Origin: Gammaproteobacteria bacterium
GTDB taxonomy: Bacteria > Pseudomonadota > Gammaproteobacteria > Burkholderiales > Burkholderiaceae_C
Assembly: GCA_018815325.1 (NCBI GenBank)
Contig: JAHIYE010000005.1
Location: 46,947 to 110,946, forward strand
Length of the DNA: 64,000 nucleotides
Reading direction: 5' to 3'
The position numbers and the translations under genes were made by a program. Positions 8,939 through 17,278 of this stretch are shown here, one piece after another; the stretch's first letter is position 1; each line of letters begins with the position of its first letter. The notes beneath the pieces were generated by a model. It made no database searches. It saw only the letters and a program-made list of their open reading frames with translations, and was not told the origin of the DNA.

Positions 8939-9763
8939 CTATTTGGCCTTGGGGATGACGGTTTCCTCAAGCTTCATGGCCAGCTGGCTGATGGCCAGTG
9001 CCGCGGGGCAGCCTGGCGTGGTTTGCAGCAACAGTTGACGGCGCATCACGGCCTGACGAACCGAAGGGTCTGCCGGGATATCCGCCAGATGGATCAGGCG
9101 TACCTTGTCAGTCGTGACAAAGCGGTCCAGCACCTGCTGCAGCTGGACCGTGATGGCGCGGCCATCACCCAGGCGGGCGGTCTGGTTGATCACCATGCGG
9201 ATGGTGTTGCGTTTTTGCTGGCCGACCAGTACCTTGATGGTGGCATAGGCATCGGTGAGCGAGGTGGGTTCGGGCGTGGCCACCACCAGCACTTCCGAGG
9301 CCAGTGACACGGCAAACAGCACCACATCCGAGATGCCTGCGCCGGTATCGAGCAGCACCACGTCGTAGCGGGGCACCAGTTCGTTCATGATGGCGAGGAA
9401 GTCCTCGCGTACCTTGGGCGTCAGGCGCGAGTACTCCACCATGCCCGAGCCTGCGAGCAGCACGGAGAAGCCGCCTGGCGCTTTCACGATCGCTTCTTCC
9501 AGCCTGGCCTTGCCGGTAAACACATCGTGCAGGGTGATCTTGGGGTAGAGGTTTAGCACCACGTCGAGATTGGCGAGCCCGAGGTCGGCGTCGAGCACGA
9601 GCACGCGCTGACCTCGTTTGGCCAGTGCTGCCGCCAGATTGGCAGACACAAAGGTCTTGCCGACCCCGCCCTTGCCGCTGGTGATGGCCAGTACCTTGCC
9701 CATGGGTTTGAGGGGCAGGGTGCTCGGTGTGGCTGTGGTCCCTGTCTTCACTTCATTGTTCAT
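8939..9763 (-). CDS. MinD/FlhG-like P-loop ATPase
   Basis: A 274-residue ParA/MinD-superfamily ATPase. The deviant Walker A is at residues 30-37 (GKGGVGKT), Walker A' is VLDADLGLANLD and the switch region is VLLDTGAGISD. It resembles FlhG/MinD, but there are no minC/minE or flagellar genes nearby and I see no clear C-terminal amphipathic MinD helix, so its partner and place of action are unknown. Its start overlaps the stop of the diguanylate cyclase gene by four bases, which implies co-translation and a joint role, possibly c-di-GMP-dependent positioning of a polar or surface structure. That role is inference. Confidence 0.85.
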   Translation of the reverse strand: MNNEVKTGTTATPSTLPLKPMGKVLAITSGKGGVGKTFVSANLAAALAKRGQRVLVLDADLGLANLDVVLNLYPKITLHDVFTGKARLEEAIVKAPGGFSVLLAGSGMVEYSRLTPKVREDFLAIMNELVPRYDVVLLDTGAGISDVVLFAVSLASEVLVVATPEPTSLTDAYATIKVLVGQQKRNTIRMVINQTARLGDGRAITVQLQQVLDRFVTTDKVRLIHLADIPADPSVRQAVMRRQLLLQTTPGCPAALAISQLAMKLEETVIPKAK

Positions 9764-10545
9764 CGGTTCACCTGGCCCTCTGGGGCGACAGTGCTGTCAC
9801 CCGTACTGCTTTCGATCCATGCTGGCTCTCCAATCGAGAGGTGGCCAAACAAGAGGTTTTTTTCTTCAGCGCTGACGGCGATGACGGGTTGCGGGTCGAT
9901 GCGGACCAGATTGCGGCCTTCGGTTTTTGCGCGGTAGAGTTCGACATCCGCCCGCTCGGTCCACAGGGCGGTTGTCGAGCGCACCCATTCCGGCGCGTAG
10001 GCGCCGCCAATGCTCACAGTGAGCTGGATCTTGAGCACGGGGCTGACGGCGATGCTGAGGGCTTGGATGGTCTGGCGGATCCGTTCGGCCACCGTCTCAC
10101 CGTAGGTTGATGAGCAGCTTGGCAGCAGGATGGCGAACTCTTCACCCCCATAGCGGGCCACTGTGTCCATGGGGCGCACGCATGCCCCCAGGCTGCGCGA
10201 GACAGCCTGGATAACCATGTCGCCTGCCATGTGGCCATGGCTATCGTTGATTTTCTTGAAGTGATCAATGTCGATCATCAGCAACAATGCCGACTCGCCG
10301 GAGCGTGCCACCACATCGATCTCACGCTCAAGCACGGCACGGAAATGACGCCGGTTGGCCAGCCCCGTCAGGGGGTCCTTGAGCGAGAGTTCGCACAGGC
10401 CGTCGATGACTTTCTGTACATACTCCACAGGCGGCATATCGGGGCTGAAAACAGCCGGGGTACCACCATGCTCAAGCAGGGAGCGTGCGTCATCCAGCTG
10501 CAGATCTCGCAGGTCCATCATGAGAGGAGAATTGGAGGCTGTCAC
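9760..10545 (-). CDS. Diguanylate cyclase (GGDEF domain)
   Basis: A soluble 261-residue diguanylate cyclase making c-di-GMP from two GTP. The active-site motif GGEEF is at residues 133-137, and the inhibitory I-site RPMD (124-127) sits exactly five residues before it, so product inhibition is expected. The first 55 residues are a short, unclassified N-terminal region with no membrane segment or known sensor. It is the first gene of a two-gene unit with the MinD-like ATPase, overlapping by four bases. The 231 bases upstream hold no other gene that I can support. Confidence 0.92.
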   Translation of the reverse strand: MTASNSPLMMDLRDLQLDDARSLLEHGGTPAVFSPDMPPVEYVQKVIDGLCELSLKDPLTGLANRRHFRAVLEREIDVVARSGESALLLMIDIDHFKKINDSHGHMAGDMVIQAVSRSLGACVRPMDTVARYGGEEFAILLPSCSSTYGETVAERIRQTIQALSIAVSPVLKIQLTVSIGGAYAPEWVRSTTALWTERADVELYRAKTEGRNLVRIDPQPVIAVSAEEKNLLFGHLSIGEPAWIESSTGDSTVAPEGQVNR

Positions 10546-10776
10546 GGCGTGTATACGATTTATCGTAGAAGTCTAACAGGGTCAAATGCGCGGCAGACAA
10601 GGGAAAATGGCCCTGTTTTGCCTTTAATACGTGGGTTCAGGGCCCCCCGCTGCTGCGGGTGGCAGGCAAGACCGGCAAGGCCTGGATGGCGAAAGCATCC
10701 AGGTGCTGCAATACGATCCATTCAGGACGCGGGTGGTAATTCGCTGTGACATCCATTTCCGAAGGATACGGCCGCC

Positions 10777-11172
10777 ATGAGTTGGCAAAAATTTCGACCC
10801 AAGACCGACAAGGCCACACTGTGGCGCTACCTTACGGCTTTATGGCTGCTGCTCAGGGACAGTCGCACGCCGTGGCTGGCCAAGCTGGTGGCGGGGCTGG
10901 TCGTGGCCTATGCCTTGAGCCCGGTGGACCTGATTCCTGATTTCATTCCCGTGCTCGGGCTGCTGGACGACCTGATTCTCGTTCCGCTGGGGGTCATGCT
11001 GGCCATCCGCCTGGTGCCCGAACGCTTGTGGCGTGAGATGCTGCAGCGTGCCGATGCACAGCCCCTGCGCTTACCCAGAATGCTCTGGGGGCTGGTGATG
11101 GTGCTGCTGGTCTGGGCCGTGCTGTTGGGCCTGTTCATTGCCTGGCTGATGCGAACCCTGGCCGCAGCATGA
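10777..11172 (+). CDS. YkvA/DUF1232 membrane protein
   Basis: A 131-residue DUF1232 protein. The family core is clear (ALSPVDLIPDFIPVLG followed by LLDDLILVPLG, about residues 45-75), and a separate C-terminal hydrophobic helix (about 104-126) anchors it in the membrane. The function is unknown. The ATG follows a purine-rich GAAGGATACGG leader. Its stop overlaps the start of the nuclease gene by four bases. Confidence 0.87.
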   Translation: MSWQKFRPKTDKATLWRYLTALWLLLRDSRTPWLAKLVAGLVVAYALSPVDLIPDFIPVLGLLDDLILVPLGVMLAIRLVPERLWREMLQRADAQPLRLPRMLWGLVMVLLVWAVLLGLFIAWLMRTLAAA

Positions 11173-11675
11173 GACCAGGCCTAAAGATTGCTATATGTTT
11201 AATAGCATTTAGCGCAATATATGCAAGGGCTTCGACTGAATTTAATGCCAAATCGTCATGGCAGGGGATTGTCAGCCATGTGGTTGACGGTGATACCTTG
11301 AGCGTACGGCCCCTGCAAGGCGGTGCGCCACACGCGGTTCGTCTGGATGGCATTGATGCGCCGGAAATCTGTCAGGTGCATGGCCCATCGGCCCGTGCTG
11401 CGCTGGTCAGGCAGGTGCTGGGCAAGACCGTGTGGGTGGCGGTGCGGCGCCGGGACGACTACGGGCGCACGCTGGCCAGGGTCAGCCTGCATGAGCAGGA
11501 TATGGGCCGCTGGATGGTCCTGCAAGGTCATGCCTGGTCATACCGCTATCGAAAAGACCCGGGGCCTTATGCGCGCGAAGAGGGGCAGGCAAGATCGGCA
11601 CGGCGTGGCCTCTTTGCCCGGAACGGGGCTGAATTACCCAGGCGATTTCGCCAACGGCATGGCGCCTGTCACTGA
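11169..11675 (+). CDS. Secreted thermonuclease-like (SNase) protein
   Basis: A 168-residue staphylococcal-nuclease-fold protein, predicted to cut DNA or RNA outside the cytoplasm. Visible motifs are the metal-binding VVDGDTLSV, the catalytic Arg region RLDGIDAPE and DDYGRTLARV. Residues 1 to about 22 form a signal peptide ending near YARAS. The signal peptide is AT-rich against a GC-rich gene body, and bases 11190-11231 match the window's short repeat family, so the hydrophobic core of the signal appears to be encoded by a repeat copy. The gene is coupled to the DUF1232 gene (ATGA). Confidence 0.88.
   Translation: MRPGLKIAICLIAFSAIYARASTEFNAKSSWQGIVSHVVDGDTLSVRPLQGGAPHAVRLDGIDAPEICQVHGPSARAALVRQVLGKTVWVAVRRRDDYGRTLARVSLHEQDMGRWMVLQGHAWSYRYRKDPGPYAREEGQARSARRGLFARNGAELPRRFRQRHGACH
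11190..11231 (+). repeat. Short interspersed element, copy 2 (in nuclease signal peptide)
   Basis: GCTAT at 11190, TAGC at 11203, GCGC at 11212 and AAGGGCT at 11225 give the 13-9-13 spacing exactly, with all four blocks perfect. It is in frame and encodes residues 8-21 of the SNase-family protein. Confidence 0.75.
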
Positions 11676-11702
11676 GTCAGGTACAGACCCGACACAGGGG
11701 CA

Positions 11703-12455
11703 TCAGGCGGCCGGGCCGCACACACTGCATTGCGGGTTGCGGGGCAGGCGGACCTCGTTGAACTCCATGCTGCGGCCATCGAGCATGAGCAGGCGGCCGG
11801 CCAGCGAGGTACCGGCGCCGCTGAGCAGCTTGAGCGCCTCGGCAGCCTGCATGGAGCCGATGATGCCGACCAGCGGGGCAAACACGCCCATGGTGGCGCA
11901 GCGGGTTTCCTCGAACGCATCTTCAGGCGGGAAGACACAGGCATAGCAGGGGGAGTCAGGTTGACGCGGGTCGTAGACGGCCAGCTGACCGTCAAAACGG
12001 ATGGCTGCGCCCGATACTAGGGGCTTGCCATGCTTCACACAGGCCGCGTTGATGGCGTGGCGCGTGGCAAAGTTGTCGCAGCAGTCCAGCACCACATCCA
12101 CCTGGGGCAGCAAGCGGTCCAGCAGCGCGGCGTCGGCACGCGCCAGCACCGGATTCACCTTCACCTCGGGGTTGATAGCGGCAATGGCCGCCTCGGCGGA
12201 ACGGACCTTGGGCTGGCCCACACGCTGCATGGTGTGGGCAATCTGACGCTGCAGGTTGGTCATGTCGACCGCGTCGTCGTCAACCAGTGTGATGTGACCG
12301 ACGCCCGCCGAACCCAGGTACAGCGCCACCGGTGAGCCCAGGCCGCCGGCACCAATCACCAGCGCGTGCGCCGCGAGGATGCGCTCCTGGCCTTCTATGC
12401 CGATTTCATCGAGCAGGATGTGGCGTGAATAGCGCAGCAGCTGGTCGTCGGTCAT
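11703..12455 (-). CDS. moeB: MoeB/ThiF-family adenylyltransferase
   Basis: E1-like enzyme that activates the C-terminal glycine of a sulfur-carrier protein (MoaD or ThiS) with ATP. The 250 residues carry the nucleotide site GAGGLGSP with ALYLGSAGVG, the DDDAVDMTNLQRQ segment, and two CxxC pairs (CYAC, CSVC at the C-terminus) that bind a structural zinc. There is no rhodanese domain, so it is MoeB-like rather than MOCS3-like. It starts 7 bases after ctpA in the gpmA-ctpA-moeB unit. Choice between the MoaD and ThiS partner cannot be made from sequence; a molybdenum enzyme (formate dehydrogenase) is encoded in the window. Confidence 0.9.
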   Translation of the reverse strand: MTDDQLLRYSRHILLDEIGIEGQERILAAHALVIGAGGLGSPVALYLGSAGVGHITLVDDDAVDMTNLQRQIAHTMQRVGQPKVRSAEAAIAAINPEVKVNPVLARADAALLDRLLPQVDVVLDCCDNFATRHAINAACVKHGKPLVSGAAIRFDGQLAVYDPRQPDSPCYACVFPPEDAFEETRCATMGVFAPLVGIIGSMQAAEALKLLSGAGTSLAGRLLMLDGRSMEFNEVRLPRNPQCSVCGPAA

Positions 12456-12462
12456 GCGCGCG

Positions 12463-13902
12463 TCATTCGGTCTTTTTCTTCTCTTCCTTGCGCTCCACCA
12501 TGGTCTTGCTCACCATGACGGTCTGGCCCTTGAGCTGGTTCAGTGCCTGCATGAGCTGGAAGTCCTTGTCAGAGCCGAATTCGGGCAGTTTGCGGTCTTG
12601 CGGCGGCTTGCTGGCTTCTTCTTCGAGCTTCTTGAGTGCCAGTTCACGGGCTTTTTCGCGGGCTTCGTCCTTCTGCTCGGCACCCTGGCCGCTGGTCAGG
12701 TGCTTCTCCAGATCGGCTTCCCGCGTGCGCAGTGCCGCGAACAGGTTGCCTTCGGCGGTTTCGTCGACCATCACGTCGGGCACGATGCCCTTGGCCTGGA
12801 TCGACTTGCCGCTGGGCGTGTAATAGCGTGCTGTGGTGATCTTCAGCCCGGTGTCGGGACCCAGCGGACGCACGGTCTGAACCGAGCCCTTGCCAAAGGT
12901 CTGGCTGCCCATGATGGTGGCGCGTTTGTGATCCTGCAGTGCGCCGGCCACGATCTCGCTGGCCGAGGCGGAGCCTTCGTTCACGAGCACCACGAGGGGG
13001 ATATCCTTGATGGCGGTGGGGATGCGCTTGATCGGGTCGCTGGTGCCGCGACGCTGGTAGAACTCGGGCGCCGCCTTGTAGGTGAATTTGCTTTCGGCCA
13101 GTTGACCATCGGTCGAGACCACGGTGACGTTTTCGGGCAGGAAGGCGGCCGAGATTGCCACGGCCGCATCCAGCAGACCACCCGGGTCATTGCGCAGGTC
13201 GAGTACCAGGCCCTTGAGCTTGGGTTCCTGCTTGTAGATCTCCTCGAGCTTGCGGGCGAAATCATCGACCGTGCGCTCCTGGAACTGGCTCAGGCGAATC
13301 CAGGCGTAGCCCGGCTCAATCACCTTGGCGCGAACCGACTGGGTGCGGATCTCCTCGCGTGTGATCGTGACGGGGAAGGTCCGGTTCTCGTCCTTGCGGA
13401 AGATGGTGAGCAGCACCTTGGTATTGGGCTCGCCCCGCATGCGCTTGACGGCTTCGCTGAGAGACAGGCCCTTGACCGGGGTATCGTCAATGCGGGTGAT
13501 CAGGTCATTGGTCTTGAGGCCGGCGCGGAAGGCGGGCGAGCCTTCGATCGGCGACACCACCTTGACCAGGCCGTCTTCCTGCGTGATCTCAATGCCCACG
13601 CCGACAAAGCGGCCCGTGGTGCCCTCGCGGAATTCCTTGAAGGACTTCTTGTCGAAATACTGGGAGTGCGGGTCGAGGCTGGAGACCATGCCAGAGATCG
13701 CGTCGGTGATGAGTTTTTTCTCGTCTACCGGCTCGACATAGTCGCTCTTGATCATGCCGAAGACGGCTGCGAGCTGCTGCAACTCCTCCAGTGGCAAAGG
13801 GGCCAGTGTGCTGCGGGCTACCGTCTGCAGCGACACCGTGGTGAGCGCGCCGGCAACGATGCCCAACGAAATCCACCCTGTAATTTTAAGTTTCTGACCC
13901 AT
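12463..13902 (-). CDS. ctpA: S41-family C-terminal processing peptidase
   Basis: Periplasmic tail-specific serine protease, 479 residues. An N-terminal signal or anchor helix (about residues 6-27) is followed by the SDYVEPVDEKKL region, a PDZ domain (about 90-170) and the S41 catalytic core, with the nucleophile in NEGSASASEI and the general-base lysine in TFGKGSVQ. A charged, Lys/Glu-rich tail of about 70 residues closes the protein. The ATG at 13902 has an AGGA ribosome site; an upstream in-frame start at 13932 would put ten residues before the signal. It is the middle gene of gpmA-ctpA-moeB. Confidence 0.92.
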   Translation of the reverse strand: MGQKLKITGWISLGIVAGALTTVSLQTVARSTLAPLPLEELQQLAAVFGMIKSDYVEPVDEKKLITDAISGMVSSLDPHSQYFDKKSFKEFREGTTGRFVGVGIEITQEDGLVKVVSPIEGSPAFRAGLKTNDLITRIDDTPVKGLSLSEAVKRMRGEPNTKVLLTIFRKDENRTFPVTITREEIRTQSVRAKVIEPGYAWIRLSQFQERTVDDFARKLEEIYKQEPKLKGLVLDLRNDPGGLLDAAVAISAAFLPENVTVVSTDGQLAESKFTYKAAPEFYQRRGTSDPIKRIPTAIKDIPLVVLVNEGSASASEIVAGALQDHKRATIMGSQTFGKGSVQTVRPLGPDTGLKITTARYYTPSGKSIQAKGIVPDVMVDETAEGNLFAALRTREADLEKHLTSGQGAEQKDEAREKARELALKKLEEEASKPPQDRKLPEFGSDKDFQLMQALNQLKGQTVMVSKTMVERKEEKKKTE

Positions 13903-14031
13903 ATGTAAGTAATCCTGTAGCGCTGCAACCAAATATACACGGTTGGAACAGCACGGGCGCTGACAGTTCCCATATACGGGACGCTTGCCAGGAAATAAAC
14001 CCCCGACCTGGCCTCCCGCTGGCTGGATGGA

Positions 14032-14775
14032 TCAGGTTGTGCCCTGGGCCGCCACGGCGGCAGCGGCCTTGGCGGCTGCCTCGGCGTTGCCCAGGTAGTA
14101 GTGCCGGATCGGCTTGAGTTCCGCATCGAGCTCATAGACCAGGGGAATGCCATTGGGGATGTTCAGGCCCACGATGTCCGCGTCGGACACCCCGTCCAGG
14201 TACTTCACGAGGGCGCGGATGGAATTGCCATGTGCCGCCACCACGATGCGCTTGCCGGACTTGATGGCCGGTGCCATGGATTCATTCCAGAACGGCAGCA
14301 CGCGTGCCACCGTGTCTTTCAGGCATTCGGTCAGCGGCACCTGACCAGGTTGCAGCTTCTCATAGCGCCGGTCACTGCGTTCGCAACGCGGGTCACCCGG
14401 CTCCAGCGAGGGGGGGGCGATGTCGTAGCTGCGCCGCCACTTCAGCACCTGTGCGTCCCCATACTCCTTGGCGACCTCGGCCTTGTTCAGGCCCTGCAGG
14501 GCGCCGTAATGCCGCTCGTTGAGGCGCCAGCTGTTGACCACGGGCAGCCAGGTACGGTCCATTTCGTCCAGGCAGTGCCACAAGGTACGGGTGGAGCGCT
14601 TGAGCACGCTGGTGTAGGCAAGGTCAAAATCGTAGCCTTCGGCCTTGAGCAGGCGGCCGGACGCCTTGGCCTGTTCGATGCCGGTGGGGGTGAGGTCCAC
14701 ATCCGTCCAGCCAGTAAAGCGGTTTTCGAGATTCCAGGTGGATTCACCATGGCGGATCAGAACAAGCTGGTACAT
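14032..14775 (-). CDS. gpmA: 2,3-bisphosphoglycerate-dependent phosphoglycerate mutase
   Basis: Interconverts 3- and 2-phosphoglycerate in glycolysis and gluconeogenesis. The 247 residues carry the phosphohistidine loop [10 protein letters not shown] (His9), the second catalytic histidine in [12 protein letters not shown], and the dPGM-type insertions around [14 protein letters not shown]. The last 15 residues are Ala-rich. The gene is divergent from the rhodanese gene across an 80-base AT-rich region at 14776-14855 that must contain both promoters, and it leads the gpmA-ctpA-moeB unit. Confidence 0.96.
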   Translation of the reverse strand: MYQLVLIRHGESTWNLENRFTGWTDVDLTPTGIEQAKASGRLLKAEGYDFDLAYTSVLKRSTRTLWHCLDEMDRTWLPVVNSWRLNERHYGALQGLNKAEVAKEYGDAQVLKWRRSYDIAPPSLEPGDPRCERSDRRYEKLQPGQVPLTECLKDTVARVLPFWNESMAPAIKSGKRIVVAAHGNSIRALVKYLDGVSDADIVGLNIPNGIPLVYELDAELKPIRHYYLGNAEAAAKAAAAVAAQGTT

Positions 14776-14855
14776 ATCGTCCCTATAAATGCACGTACAA
14801 AACCCTACATTCTAAAATCTGGACAATACCTGTCATTAAACCAACAAGGATCAAA

Positions 14856-15263
14856 GTGAAATTCTTTCTCGATAACTGGATGTTGATGGCCGTGGCGCTG
14901 AGCTCTGGCGCCCTGCTGATGTGGCCCATGATCAAGGGTTCTGCGGGCGGGTCACTCAATGCGACCGGGGCTGTGCAGCTCATCAACCAGCAAAAAGCCG
15001 TGGTCATCGATGTGTGCGAGGCGTCCGAGTTTGCCGCCGGCCACGTGGCCGGTGCCAAGCACATTGCGCTGGGCGAACTGGAGAAAAAGCTGCCTGAAAC
15101 CGTGAAAAACAAGTCGGTCCCTGTCATTTTTGTCTGCCAGAGCGGCATGCGTTCCAGCCGAGCCACGGGCATTGCCAAAAAACTCGGTTACGAGCAGGCC
15201 CAGTCACTCAGCGGCGGACTCCCCAGCTGGCGCGCGGCCAACCTGCCGGTCGAGAAAGCCTGA
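14856..15263 (+). CDS. Membrane-anchored rhodanese-like protein
   Basis: A 135-residue single-domain rhodanese with one N-terminal membrane helix (about residues 8-26). The active-site loop is CQSGMRSS with Cys94 as the persulfide-forming residue. The loop has six residues, as in sulfurtransferases. It opens the plus-strand unit with grxC, secB and gpsA, an order I recognise from many betaproteobacteria. The physiological sulfur acceptor is unknown. The ATG is preceded by an AAGGAT ribosome site. Confidence 0.92.
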   Translation: MKFFLDNWMLMAVALSSGALLMWPMIKGSAGGSLNATGAVQLINQQKAVVIDVCEASEFAAGHVAGAKHIALGELEKKLPETVKNKSVPVIFVCQSGMRSSRATGIAKKLGYEQAQSLSGGLPSWRAANLPVEKA

Positions 15264-15336
15264 AGCCGGTGCGGGTGCAAGCCTGCTGCCTGCGTTGTTG
15301 AACTGCATTGAACCGAATTGAACGGAAATACGAACC

Positions 15337-15597
15337 ATGCAAGCTGTCAAGATGTACACCACCGCCGTTTGCCCCTACTGCATCCGGGCCAAGCAGATCC
15401 TCAAGTCCAAAGGGGTCGAGCAAATCGACGAGGTTCGCATTGACATTGATCCCTCGGCACGGGCCCACATGATGGAAATCACCGGCCGGCGCACGGTGCC
15501 GCAGATCTTCATTGGCGCCACCCACGTGGGCGGCCATGATGATCTGGTGGCGCTGGACGGACAGGGCGGCCTCATGCCGCTGCTCAACGCAGCCTGA
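15337..15597 (+). CDS. grxC: Glutaredoxin 3
   Basis: An 86-residue dithiol glutaredoxin reducing protein disulfides and mixed glutathione disulfides. The redox motif CPYC is at Cys12-Cys15, the cis-proline segment is RTVPQIFIG, and the glutathione-binding GGHDDL motif is present. It lies between the rhodanese gene (73-base gap) and secB, from which it is separated by a likely terminator at 15653. Confidence 0.95.
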   Translation: MQAVKMYTTAVCPYCIRAKQILKSKGVEQIDEVRIDIDPSARAHMMEITGRRTVPQIFIGATHVGGHDDLVALDGQGGLMPLLNAA

Positions 15598-15652
15598 TCC
15601 GGTGCAATGGGTGCTTCGCGGCACCTGAGATAATCAGGCCATCCCGATTGTG

Positions 15653-15689
15653 AGTCCGCTTCGCAATAGCCAGGCGGACTTTGTTTTTT
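15653..15689 (+). terminator. Probable terminator between grxC and secB
   Basis: A seven-base perfect stem (AGTCCGC 15653-15659, GCGGACT 15674-15680) with a 14-base loop is followed by TTGTTTTTT. The long loop lowers confidence. It would partly separate grxC from secB transcription. Confidence 0.5.
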
Positions 15690-15711
15690 GAGCCCAACAG
15701 AAAGTAGAGCC

Positions 15712-16158
15712 ATGGCTGACCAGCAAGAACCCGTATTCCAGATCCAGCGCGTTTACCTCAAGGAAGCGTCCCTGGAGCAGCCCAATTCCCCCGCCATCCT
15801 GCTGGAGCAGGAGCAGCCCGTGGTGGACATCCAGCTCGGCGTCAGTGCCGAGCCGGTGGCCGACGGCGTGTTCGAAGTCACCGTGACTGCCACGGTGCAG
15901 ACCAAGCTCAAGGAAAAGACCGTGTTTCTGGTGGAAGCCAAGCAGGCCGGCATCTTTGAGGTCCGCAATCTGCCCGAAGACCAGATGGGCCAGATCCTGG
16001 GCATTGCCTGCCCACAAATCGTCTACCCCTACCTGCGCGGCAATGTGGCCGACCTGATCCAGCGCGGCGGTTTCCCGCCAGTACACCTGTCCGAGATCAA
16101 TTTCCAGGCCATGTACGAGCAGCAGCAGGCACAGGCGGCCGAGGCCGGCGTTCAATAA
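15712..16158 (+). CDS. secB: Protein-export chaperone SecB
   Basis: Tetrameric cytoplasmic chaperone that keeps preproteins unfolded and passes them to SecA. The 148 residues show the family landmarks [25 protein letters not shown] and the LCPQ-like helix region ([14 protein letters not shown]) followed by [13 protein letters not shown]. The ATG at 15712 is chosen over a GTG at 15688 that overlaps the T-tract of the preceding hairpin. gpsA follows after 38 bases, as in many proteobacteria. Confidence 0.96.
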   Translation: MADQQEPVFQIQRVYLKEASLEQPNSPAILLEQEQPVVDIQLGVSAEPVADGVFEVTVTATVQTKLKEKTVFLVEAKQAGIFEVRNLPEDQMGQILGIACPQIVYPYLRGNVADLIQRGGFPPVHLSEINFQAMYEQQQAQAAEAGVQ

Positions 16159-16196
16159 GCGCGAGCTTCGCGGCTGCTCCACAAGACCTGGCTGTC

Positions 16197-17213
16197 ATGA
16201 AGATCGCAGTGCTCGGTGCCGGCGCATGGGGGACGGCGCTGGCCATCAGTGCCAGCCAGAATCCGCTGGGGCCCCACGCCGTGACGCTGTGGGCACGCGA
16301 TGCTGCCCAGAGTGCCGCCATGCAGGCGCAGCGCCTCAATGCGCGCTATCTGCCCGGCATTGCCCTGCCAGCCGCGTTGACGGTATGCGATGGCCCGGCA
16401 GCCAAACTGCCACAACTCCTGGCCCGGCAAGACCTCGTGATCGTGGCCACGCCCATGGCCGGTTTGCGCGGCATGCTCGCGCAGATTGCGCAGTGCCAGC
16501 GTCCCGTCGCCTGGCTGTGCAAGGGCTTTGAGGCCTCGATTGAAGGGTCTTTTGGGCTCCTAGCTCATGAAATACAAGCCCAAGCAGCTCCTGATTTGAT
16601 AGCGGGCGTGCTCAGTGGACCCAGTTTTGCGCAGGAAGTGGCGCGCGGACAGCCGACGGCCCTGGTGGCCTCCAGCGCCCACGCGAGCGTGCGTGAGGCC
16701 CTGGTGGCGGCCTTCCACAGCCCCACGCTGCGTGTTTATGCGAACGACGACATCGTGGGCGTCGAGGTGGGTGGCGCCGTCAAGAATGTGCTGGCGATCG
16801 CCACCGGCTTGTGCGATGGCCTCCACCTCGGACTCAATGCCCGGGCGGCGCTCATTACCCGTGGCCTGGCCGAGATGACGCGTCTGGGTGTGGCGCTTGG
16901 GGCCCGGGTCGAGACCTTCATGGGTTTGTCCGGCCTGGGTGATCTGGTGCTCACCGCGACGGGGGACCTCAGCCGCAACCGCCAGGTTGGCCTGCTGTTG
17001 GCACAGGGCAAGACACTGCATCAGGCGGTCGATTCACTGGGCCATGTGGCCGAGGGGGTCTATAGCGCCCGCACGGTGGTGCAGCGGGCGCAGGGTCTGG
17101 GTGTAGAGATGCCGATTGCCCAAGCCGTGGTGGCCTTGCTCGATGGCCAGATGAAGCCGGCCGAGGCGGTGGCCGTGCTCATGGGCCGAGGCCCTGCTGC
17201 CGAGCTGGCTTGA
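16197..17213 (+). CDS. gpsA: Glycerol-3-phosphate dehydrogenase [NAD(P)+]
   Basis: Reduces dihydroxyacetone phosphate to sn-glycerol 3-phosphate for phospholipid synthesis. The 338 residues carry the Rossmann [10 protein letters not shown], the [13 protein letters not shown] motif, the catalytic-lysine segment [13 protein letters not shown] and [11 protein letters not shown]. Bases 16562-16603 (residues about 122-136, just before LSGPSFA) are AT-richer than the rest and match the window's short repeat family in reverse orientation; the length there is still like that of E. coli GpsA. It is the last gene of the rhodanese-grxC-secB-gpsA run. Confidence 0.95.
   Translation: MKIAVLGAGAWGTALAISASQNPLGPHAVTLWARDAAQSAAMQAQRLNARYLPGIALPAALTVCDGPAAKLPQLLARQDLVIVATPMAGLRGMLAQIAQCQRPVAWLCKGFEASIEGSFGLLAHEIQAQAAPDLIAGVLSGPSFAQEVARGQPTALVASSAHASVREALVAAFHSPTLRVYANDDIVGVEVGGAVKNVLAIATGLCDGLHLGLNARAALITRGLAEMTRLGVALGARVETFMGLSGLGDLVLTATGDLSRNRQVGLLLAQGKTLHQAVDSLGHVAEGVYSARTVVQRAQGLGVEMPIAQAVVALLDGQMKPAEAVAVLMGRGPAAELA
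16562..16603 (-). repeat. Short interspersed element, copy 3 (inside gpsA)
   Basis: Read on the minus strand, GCTAT starts at 16603, GAGC (for TAGC) at 16590, GGGC (for GCGC) at 16581 and ATGAGCT (for AAGGGCT) at 16568. The 13-9-13 spacing is kept, with one mismatch in each of blocks two and three and two in block four. The tail AGGAGCCCAAAA also fits. Confidence 0.5.
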
Positions 17214-17278
17214 CGCTCGTCAGTTGCTTCGCAAGGGCTTGCCGGCAGGCACCCTAAGCACCCTCCAGCGCGCAGGCT

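Noticed and set aside
12454..13908. Open frame of 484 residues on the plus strand
   Set aside because: It is antisense to ctpA over nearly its whole length and has no domain.
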